In this document: in pieces, positions 61,001 to 64,000 of the stretch | Layout: every line of letters begins with the position of its first letter | Numbering within the stretch: the stretch's first letter is position 1 | Assembly (NCBI RefSeq): GCF_010974945.1 | Contig: NZ_JAAIVB010000065.1 | Location: forward strand, 83,891-147,890 | Direction of reading: 5' to 3' | Source of the DNA: Noviherbaspirillum galbum | GTDB taxonomy: Bacteria; Pseudomonadota; Gammaproteobacteria; Burkholderiales; Burkholderiaceae_D | DNA: 64,000 nucleotides | Made by a program: the position numbers and the translations under genes | The notes under the pieces: generated by a model | Database searches by the model: none | What the model was told of the DNA's origin: nothing | Seen by the model: the letters and a program-made list of their open reading frames with translations, nothing else

Positions 61001-63791
61001 GTGGTACCAGCGCGTGCAGAACGGCCAGAGCATCGAGTCGGTAGCGGAAGCCTTTGCCGGCAGCGCCGAAGCCCAGGGCGGATCTTTCCCGACCGGCTTG
61101 TCGGATGCCGACTTCATCACGCGCGTCTACCAGAACCTGCTCGGCCGCGGTCCCGACGCCGCGACGCTGTCGACCTGGATGTCGTCCCTTGCCGCCGACC
61201 GCGCCAATCCCGCTACCTCGGCCACCGCGCGCGGCAAGGCGGTCATCGGCATGATGAAAGCGCTGCTGCATAATACAGACATGCCGGCGGCCGACTTGGC
61301 CCAGCGCGCCAGTTTCGTCGATGCCGTCGACGCCGGCATGCTCGCCATCACGGGCCAGCTCACCAGTTCGCCCTATGTGTTCACCTTCCTGTCGGCGCGC
61401 GGACTTACCTATGGCGAAGCCGCCGGCGCACGCGGCCTGGTCAATGCCATGCAGGCGTTCGTGTCCGGCGCCAATGCGGCCGCCGGCATCAGCACCTTGG
61501 TCGGAAATGGCAACGTCGTCAGGCTCGCGCAGGTCACCAACCTGTACCTAACCATCCTCAACCGCACCCCGGACCTCGCCGGCCTGCAATGGCAGCTGCA
61601 GTCCGGCCAGGACGTGACGCAGCTGGCGACCAACATGCTGGCCAGCGCCGAGGCACAGGCGCGTTTTCCCGCCGGACAATCCAACGCCGCGTTCATTGCC
61701 AGCATCTACCAGCAGGTGCTGGGCCGCACAGCGGATGCGGCCACCACCAGCCGCTGGACCAGCGCCATCGAGCAACAAGGCAGGTCGCGCGGCGCGGTGT
61801 ACTGCGACATCGTGGGCGGCCTGATGACCAACCCGGACACTGCCACCTTCGGTCTGCCATCGACGGCCGACATGAGCAGCCGCGCGGCGCTGCTGCGCAA
61901 GCTCTCCGGCGCGCTCGGGCAGCTGCGCGATGCCGCCGCTCCCACTTTCGATCCCGCCGCCATCCTCGCCGGCCTGCTCAATGCCAGCAGCGCTGCCACC
62001 AACGGACAGGTTGCCAGCGTCAATGGCGCAGTTTTCCTCAGCCCGTCGGCCAGCCAGCAGCTGCTAATCGTGCAGGTCTATTCGCTGCTGCTCGCACGCG
62101 CGCCCAGCCTGGCCGAACTCACCGACGCGGTACTCAAGCTGCAAAGCGGCCAGTATTATTCCGTCGCTTCGCTGGCTGGCACCCTGATCGACAGCCCGGC
62201 AGGCCAGCAGCGGTTTGCAGGCGCGTACTCCACGTCCGCCTTCCTCGGCCAGCTGAACGCCGCCTCCCTGAACAACGCGGGCGATGCCGACACCATCAGT
62301 CGCTGGAGCAACCAGTACGCCTGGCAGCAACCGGCACAGGTCGCGATGCAATTGGCCAGCGTGCTTGCCGGCTATCGCGGTGCCGAGATGCCGACGCTCA
62401 CCGCGCAGGCGCTGCAGAACGCGCGCGTCACGCAGGGCCTGACCGCGCTGGCACAAGCGGCCACCGCGCCGGGCGCCTTCAACGACCTTGCCAGCCAACT
62501 TAGCCTCAATGCGGCCGGCACAGGCGGCGCCCAGCCCACGCCGGCCAGCCAGCAGGCAGCGAGCCTGACGCTGGCCTACCTCGGCGCGCTCAATCGCGCA
62601 TCAGACACTGTCGGCCTGATGACCCAGCTCGCGCGCGTATCCGCCAGCGCCTCGCCCGAGCTCGAAACCCAGCGCATCGCGCAGGAACTGCTCGACAGCC
62701 CCGAAGGGCAGGGCGTCTATCCCGCCTGGCTGTCCGACAGCGACTTCATCAGCCGTCTCTACGGCCAGGTCATCGGCCGAACTATCGACGGTGCCGCCTT
62801 GTCGACCTGGAGCGCCACTCTGGCCGGCTACCGTGCCAGCGCCGACGCCCCCGTCGCCCGCGGCAAGCTGCTGCTCAACCTGCTGAACCAATTCACGAGC
62901 GGCCCAGGCCTGGCGCCCGCCGACCTGCCATTGCGCGCATCGTTGCTGCGCCGGCAAGCGGACGGCTTGCGCAGCGTCATGATCAATGCCGTGTCGATGA
63001 ACACCCCGGCCGGTGCGCTGAGCACCTTGTTGAGCAGCTACACCAATGGCAGCGCCGCGATCCGCGCCGGCATGGACGCGCCCACCACCCCGGCCGCGCA
63101 GCTGCGCCAGCAAATCATCCGGCTGTACGTGCTGGTGACCAATCGCGGACCGGACATTGATGGCTTGTCCAACTGGAGCAGCGCCATCGCCAGCGGCACG
63201 CAGACGCTCGCCGATCTGGCAAAGGCCCTGCTCGACACGCCGCTTGGCCAAAGCCAGTATCCCGCCACGCAGACCGACGCCGACTTCGTACGCCGGCTGT
63301 TCCAGGTCAGCCTGGGCCGCACGCTTGACACAACGCCGCTGGCTCAGCGGCTGGGCGAGGTCATGCAGCGCGGCCGCGCCGGCTTCCTCGTCGATCTTGC
63401 AGCGCAGCTTGCCCAACCGGGCACTGCCACGCTGGACAACGTTGCCAGCGCAACGCTGCTCAGCGAAAAGGTCGCCAACAGCCTGGCCGCACTGCAGCAG
63501 CAGGAGCAAGCCGATCTCGCACAAAAACAGTTGCAGGCCAGTACTGCCGCCAAGGTGGCGACACAGCCGATGTCGGTGGCGCCCGTCGCGCTGCCAGCAA
63601 GCGTGACCTCCACCAGCGGCACCAGCGTCATCACCACCAAACCCCAAGCCAGCGCCGACGGACTGCGTCCCCTGGTGAACATCACCACCGACCGCTGGGG
63701 CAATGTGCAGACGATGTCCGATGCCCGCAATGGCGCACTCGTTACCCGCTACCGCTACAACGCCAGCAACGAGGTAACGCAAGTCACCTAA
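49086..63791 (+). CDS. Giant YD-repeat (RHS-like) protein with embedded DUF4214 repeats
   Basis: 4901 codons to an in-frame TAA. AGGAG lies 9 bases before the ATG. No signal peptide; the N-terminus (SIYVNAATGNLVVQREDE, then LLRTYNSLG) is typical of RHS/YD proteins. YD repeats (YDxxGRL type) fill residues ~165-2395 and return at ~2690-2935 and from ~4860. Between them are about eleven DUF4214-type units, with LYxxxLNRxPDxxGL cores near residues 2402, 2555, 3146, 3315, 3520, 3740, 3955, 4153, 4331, 4497 and 4679, most followed by a second LGRxPD-like half. A beta-rich ~200-residue linker precedes the large block. YD proteins form hollow shells, often around a toxin; DUF4214 occurs in large secreted proteins. 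The protein is surely longer: the same frame resumes after the stop. Confidence 0.88.
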   Translation: MVAIVGGNGLGLETSSLALAGTSPKNASAGALGKASTGQAGESIYVNAATGNLVVQREDEVLTATGLDTHLLRTYNSLGKRTDDNRDNWQMSVVKTLGALTGNVNTAGSTIACTSGDGSTRVFSFDAQRNCYVNHDGQDAFDMLAFAGNTWTLTDGATQARESYDWNAGTGRITATTDADGNRTAYAYTGNLLTEITDASGETLRLKYNGTQLMETALVRADRSTLTRTRYAYDSANRLSSVTVDLTPDDGSVTDGKTYVTAYTYVGATTQLAGVTQSDGTSISFNDYDARGRLTRFTQVVDGINRVTTLAYDNGQTRITDALGAVTTVSYDGEGRLKTVATPAQTLSYEYDANGHLQAQTDGRNKRITYRYDANGNQVEQRDGAGNVVSRRFGDRNQLLAETVTGADGKPQTTRYLYDAANRLRFTVTPEGRVTENRYNARGLRSSSIAYAANRLPADNSELTESGMAAWAATADNTRISRTDFTYDARGNLGSATSFASTDKAGNGIADGSQSVLSYVYDQSGLLLSTVTANGNATVADGNDGITRYAHDGLGRLASSTDALGRSVIYRHDASGNVLTVIAPNGLSTMSVRNAAGELVSVVSIDAMVAGGPLGATQYKYDADGRLRFQMDGSGVKQYWLYDQAGRQVAAVDGNGDLTEWQYDGNDQVTRTIRYATALSAAKLASLVDAKGNPANVDLSAIRPVATAGDQVTWKLYDDAGRLAVTVDELGFVTRNTYDGASRLVSTVRYANPVKTAAISAATLASDAAVTPVPDAANDRRTSTIYDNDGRQVGVVDGNGFLQCTDVDGAGRAVHTIAYAKADMSLHGMSAAALQAWRGNAANCNDKDSHAWTFYDGQGRETVSVNAEGYVTKTSYDLKNNRRTQTIVMDAQGGVVAALLAQSSPDAMAIPAYSIGRANIKLWDYDQLGQLASLTDSDGTITHYQYNAIGKLVRTDRAWNTSDLRTTTIRYDKLGRVTGEMNGEGSAWLSSLPSNATAAQIDEAWAKYGTRTVYDAGGRKTCAIDAAGNRTLFYYDAAGNVAHVIDALGQVTSYTTNALGQVTQTVHVATPLGKDTLASLSGGLADAKLSAAISGLASASDGKVSTSFTLRGEVEDLTDEEGFLTHSAYDAFGERTSSKRVLDATRTTETTYLYDRRGLLKDVTEDAGGLKRVTHAEYDAFGRMISQSSPDKGLRQWEYDRLGRLVQTTDRYNASERWTWDAFGRELKHTDALGKVTSTSYDDFGRRVTVTTPEGVTMVTTRNAVGDVVKILDSQNRTTSYEYNRDGALRKTRDDALATVEENRYDNAGRLLESIDRNGVNVSFTYDALNRILTRTVDPDGEKLSTSYAYDGKSRTMRITDPNGVVKQTTYDRRGKVVAVTMDPDGLNLKTEYALDADGNTMRVTEAAGTAVERVTTYSYDKLGRRRSQTDATGNSTSYEYDLADRLVSRTDAAGNVTRIFHDAGKNVSIEIDAEGNATRSMRDAAGNLIETRRYATKVAKTAAPDFSLATPLPESADDAVVTNLYDGDGRLAFTVDSLRGVTEQRYDGNGNVTATISYSKALPAATLPATKDVRAVVRQAGFYDPAHDQVSHQVFDSANRMVMQVDGTGAMTEFKYDNNGNLVERRAYATPVTLDPARLGEPGYQLAKPAADDNRDQHAVMAYDKANRLIATATAQRASGGTIDWAVALQAYKPGKLTRTVLAATLRTVAASSQPLPTITAMQAVARTADGDAITEELRDAAGRLTKVTDPLGTVTSYAYDRVGNRVSSRVTAPQASDGFASAERLTRTVADAAGRPRFVVAADGAVTETRYDALGNPGTTVRYARRLDVAALNDTARPADVEKLLQPLAGQDRVERRLFDSEGHVIYAIDANGYVTRTDYDALGRIAATTEFVSPLALAPTATLSEVAIALKPQLDAGGDGKRVNTFIHDAAGRLKKSTDPLGNTESFTYDAAGSKTSFTNKNGDTWTYDHDAGGRVTVETSPQLAITRVQTDAAGNLLRDAAGKPVVAVDGVTQAVRTVTAYDNFGNVVSRTEAAGTPEERVTQWSYSPDNRQIATFVPNARVYASEGGNVATNGANGDASRSETTFTLVSTVTYDALGNAVVARDASGKYRYRVVDALGRLRFEIDALGYVTKYDYDGFGDVTALTRFDKGVDTSARNGRAYTVKEVSDLLNGKDHQADRIIRTQYDRLGRAVRVIEPTADAYDATGALGNASFTAARTTDKTYNAFGELIRQSVYGANAGGAALTVSADTAYSYDKLGQRIAEISMVDRKPGEAAARGYLTTLAYDSRGNLKERIEYASAISFADRDFNGVSGYAFAALVAGGDDRITRYGYDALNRKTSEAQVNANAVTTYGFDAAGNVTSVTDAAGNVTYSYYDALGRLTATAMPPLQRQRAQAAQLYIAILGRAPDKAGLDAQVGALQSGVSLEEIAQRVWNSPEAVAARAGLPGFQNNPQDTLIYWVYNRLLGRDPDLNGLAAWRIWLAQGKTAGQFVVAVAGTASDAMNTDAVVLNDKTALALDQASQGVTNAGALATAMTLETAASIRRIDIAKMYLAVLGRAPTADELQTQFKADRSGKVLADFLFQSDEGKTLYPAGIDAKTALMRLMRNVNSPAAEIGAQDISRYVDQDGHVVTSLTAAVTGMLDALYAASVTDAATLAARGRLDAKVCAGLPGAINLLSAATPMTEYQRDALGNLVRRIDYAGGADIATANLRRAVSPSGDDRVTYASYDKQGNARQRIDAEGNAVNFSYDAAGRLAKQWQTVRDADGLNPATVYTVNRYDADGQLVETITPAASDHDAVRANGTVSSQTGYNAFGEVTERRVDGQLTEFTNYDNAGHAWRTNAGDGVVKIAQFDVQGHQTVELRSIDTDLGSSVSSAKQAAAMAGLVRNDTRYDLLGHVTARIQPQQFAANLFNTPTQLSSGKLTLSAPPQQGNPQFVGRGTGAPSWQGSNEVMLGWNSLAGLGSGDVKIQLDYQSGTVTSPTGTVFAPVAGSVTQILPADDAQDGATLTWNCGTGTNNQVIPGYGQMTKVTVWKKDVSGQWVQLFSTGHVGNTGNTLRLNAPPDPAMQYQLSCQSGSGQSSVIAVANMGDMLLADMAGIPDGDYSYALQIRSGATDAFATIEEGRLSVSQPQQRDQLVSLYVALLNRAPDTAGLQSALRAIANGTSMAALAQNMFNSPEAQTAPSPWAGLNGNATEFVRRLYANALGLTLAAGDPIVTAAASRLGGPSSGWGAGIVAILAEIADSSDGQRASARALLANKLKVAEYFALGAGGYNAAEARDVLKAVTASDTAAGMVLASKPLYRRQVALLYTGLLNRAPDAVGLALWTDNLAKGIAARVQTGSDSAKALDDALGDVATSLLGSDEGKTLYPPSLGDADFLGRFSRQALGREPDAAILASTASIATRGRARVALDLLLQTSRSNDTDPVLLNAQRLVNNRTAVGLAYGYDLKASDAAATAINAAVTADADPSVAVAKMAAALQAGYVAAQANAAAIDNAVAGMKGERNLEMLAGMYAVLLNRAPDLSGLMAQVQAVQQGTSLDAVAQGFYLSGEAQAPSLYLNRNDADFVAQVYRLAFNRAPTVAESSRWIGALAGNASLRGKTALAIIGESLAYDGTDGTLTASRNLLNNKIDAGLVFAMNLGGQDITLARDMLARVTADGTTAATSFAADSLSAALAAKAGALYNATSAALIGISNAAVATDAQAKLLPVLSSAGEAAGAMPAETSYAQATALYAAILNRAPDHDGLLLQASYLRGGTSLAGIAANMLNSAEAQQQGWNGLANDAFVAKVYVNAFGSSASGVDQMTWAQQLASGTPRGQVLCNILGAVQSAGGSDAALLTNRIAAGMVYALDLGGNDPAVAVNLNRQVKDIGVQSALKSAADALVAGNKPTASPLGGDAVSAINGINAELGSADNLVSLSANVASAAATSNAAASQSEGNTAVQLTRLYRLILKRDPDVTGYPWWYQRVQNGQSIESVAEAFAGSAEAQGGSFPTGLSDADFITRVYQNLLGRGPDAATLSTWMSSLAADRANPATSATARGKAVIGMMKALLHNTDMPAADLAQRASFVDAVDAGMLAITGQLTSSPYVFTFLSARGLTYGEAAGARGLVNAMQAFVSGANAAAGISTLVGNGNVVRLAQVTNLYLTILNRTPDLAGLQWQLQSGQDVTQLATNMLASAEAQARFPAGQSNAAFIASIYQQVLGRTADAATTSRWTSAIEQQGRSRGAVYCDIVGGLMTNPDTATFGLPSTADMSSRAALLRKLSGALGQLRDAAAPTFDPAAILAGLLNASSAATNGQVASVNGAVFLSPSASQQLLIVQVYSLLLARAPSLAELTDAVLKLQSGQYYSVASLAGTLIDSPAGQQRFAGAYSTSAFLGQLNAASLNNAGDADTISRWSNQYAWQQPAQVAMQLASVLAGYRGAEMPTLTAQALQNARVTQGLTALAQAATAPGAFNDLASQLSLNAAGTGGAQPTPASQQAASLTLAYLGALNRASDTVGLMTQLARVSASASPELETQRIAQELLDSPEGQGVYPAWLSDSDFISRLYGQVIGRTIDGAALSTWSATLAGYRASADAPVARGKLLLNLLNQFTSGPGLAPADLPLRASLLRRQADGLRSVMINAVSMNTPAGALSTLLSSYTNGSAAIRAGMDAPTTPAAQLRQQIIRLYVLVTNRGPDIDGLSNWSSAIASGTQTLADLAKALLDTPLGQSQYPATQTDADFVRRLFQVSLGRTLDTTPLAQRLGEVMQRGRAGFLVDLAAQLAQPGTATLDNVASATLLSEKVANSLAALQQQEQADLAQKQLQASTAAKVATQPMSVAPVALPASVTSTSGTSVITTKPQASADGLRPLVNITTDRWGNVQTMSDARNGALVTRYRYNASNEVTQVT

Positions 63792-64000
63792 GCCGACGGT
63801 ACGAACCTGTTCTACAGCTATGATGCGCTCGGCAGGCAGGTCGGCGCGATCGATGCGAATGGCAACGTCAGCAGCCGTCGTTATGACGCGGCGGGCAACC
63901 TCATCGAAGAGAAGCATGCCGATGGTGGCGTCGAGCGCAGTCAATATGACGCCTTCGGCCAGCGCGTCCGCCTGCGCCAGGCCAACGGCGTGCTCACCGC
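63792..64000 (+). pseudogene. Continuation of the giant YD-repeat reading frame beyond an in-frame TAA
   Basis: Directly after the TAA (63789-63791) the same frame stays open to the window end (69 codons) and encodes YD repeats: ADGTNLFYSYDALGRQ, then RRYDAAGNLIEEKHADGG and QYDAFGQRV. The usual residue at the stop position in such repeats would be tyrosine (VTYADGT-like), so TAC or TAT to TAA is the simplest explanation. There is no start codon or ribosome site at the junction. Either the gene is broken, the stop is read through, or the base is a sequence error. Confidence 0.85.

Noticed and set aside
49086..63791. Reading the whole giant ORF as an intact, complete protein
   Set aside because: The YD array continues in the same frame directly after the stop, so the annotated end is probably not the natural C-terminus.

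Overview
The window looks like chromosome of a high-GC betaproteobacterium, most likely Burkholderiales and plausibly the Oxalobacteraceae (Herbaspirillum/Noviherbaspirillum/Massilia type). The grounds are an AcnB-type aconitase behind a TCTTATATAAGA palindrome, GntR/FCD-controlled catabolic operons, a malonate decarboxylase operon with a TRAP transporter, many ATGA-overlapped genes, and dispersed GTCATTCCCGCG-type palindromic repeats. No tRNA, rRNA, CRISPR array, IS element or transposase was recognised. Placement is inference from gene content; no search was run.

Layout. (1) 1-9.4 kb: a GntR/FCD regulator (5572) and a YdiJ-like FAD/Fe-S 2-hydroxyacid dehydrogenase run rightwards. A class V aminotransferase, an ACS-family MFS carrier, a crotonase-fold protein, a type III CoA-transferase and an exported cupin (cut by the window edge) run leftwards. 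Two near-identical operators overlap the divergent promoters, so this is probably one organic/amino-acid catabolic regulon of unknown substrate. (2) 9.4-14.3 kb: an AraC regulator, a blue-light LOV histidine kinase with a receiver domain, a hypothetical protein and an orphan BMP-type lipoprotein. (3) 14.6-20.9 kb: one tightly overlapped operon of an IorAB-type molybdenum hydroxylase, SoxX, a SoxY variant ending in an AACIE arm instead of GGCGG, SoxZ, SoxA, a monoheme cytochrome c and a flavocytochrome c sulfide dehydrogenase-type flavoprotein. It has no SoxB or SoxCD. (4) 20.9-31.6 kb: an eleven-gene leftward operon, TRAP dctPQM, then mdcA-C-D-E-G-B-H, then a TauE/SafE permease, with a divergent GntR/FCD regulator (mdcY-like).

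(5) 31.6-36.1 kb: a small exported BON-like protein, an IMPACT-family (YigZ) protein and acnB, with two good intrinsic terminators. (6) 36.1-40.3 kb: an accessory block holding an F-box plus leucine-rich-repeat protein (GALA-effector-like), a small exported hypothetical, and a protein resembling the ShET2/EspL2 family of type III cysteine-protease effectors. (7) 40.5-48.5 kb: a large esterase-like lipoprotein, a PPOX-type flavin protein, a hypothetical, an NRAMP-fold carrier with altered metal-site motifs, a lipoprotein with two PrcB-like domains and an N5-glutamine-type methyltransferase. (8) 48.5-64 kb: a repeat-rich intergenic region, then a giant YD-repeat (RHS-like) gene of at least 4901 codons. 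About eleven DUF4214-type units are inserted in its YD array. An in-frame TAA at 63789 interrupts it, and YD coding continues in the same frame to the window end.

The most promising leads are the AACIE-arm Sox/molybdenum-hydroxylase operon, the interrupted giant YD/DUF4214 protein, and the two eukaryote-directed effector candidates side by side without a visible secretion apparatus.
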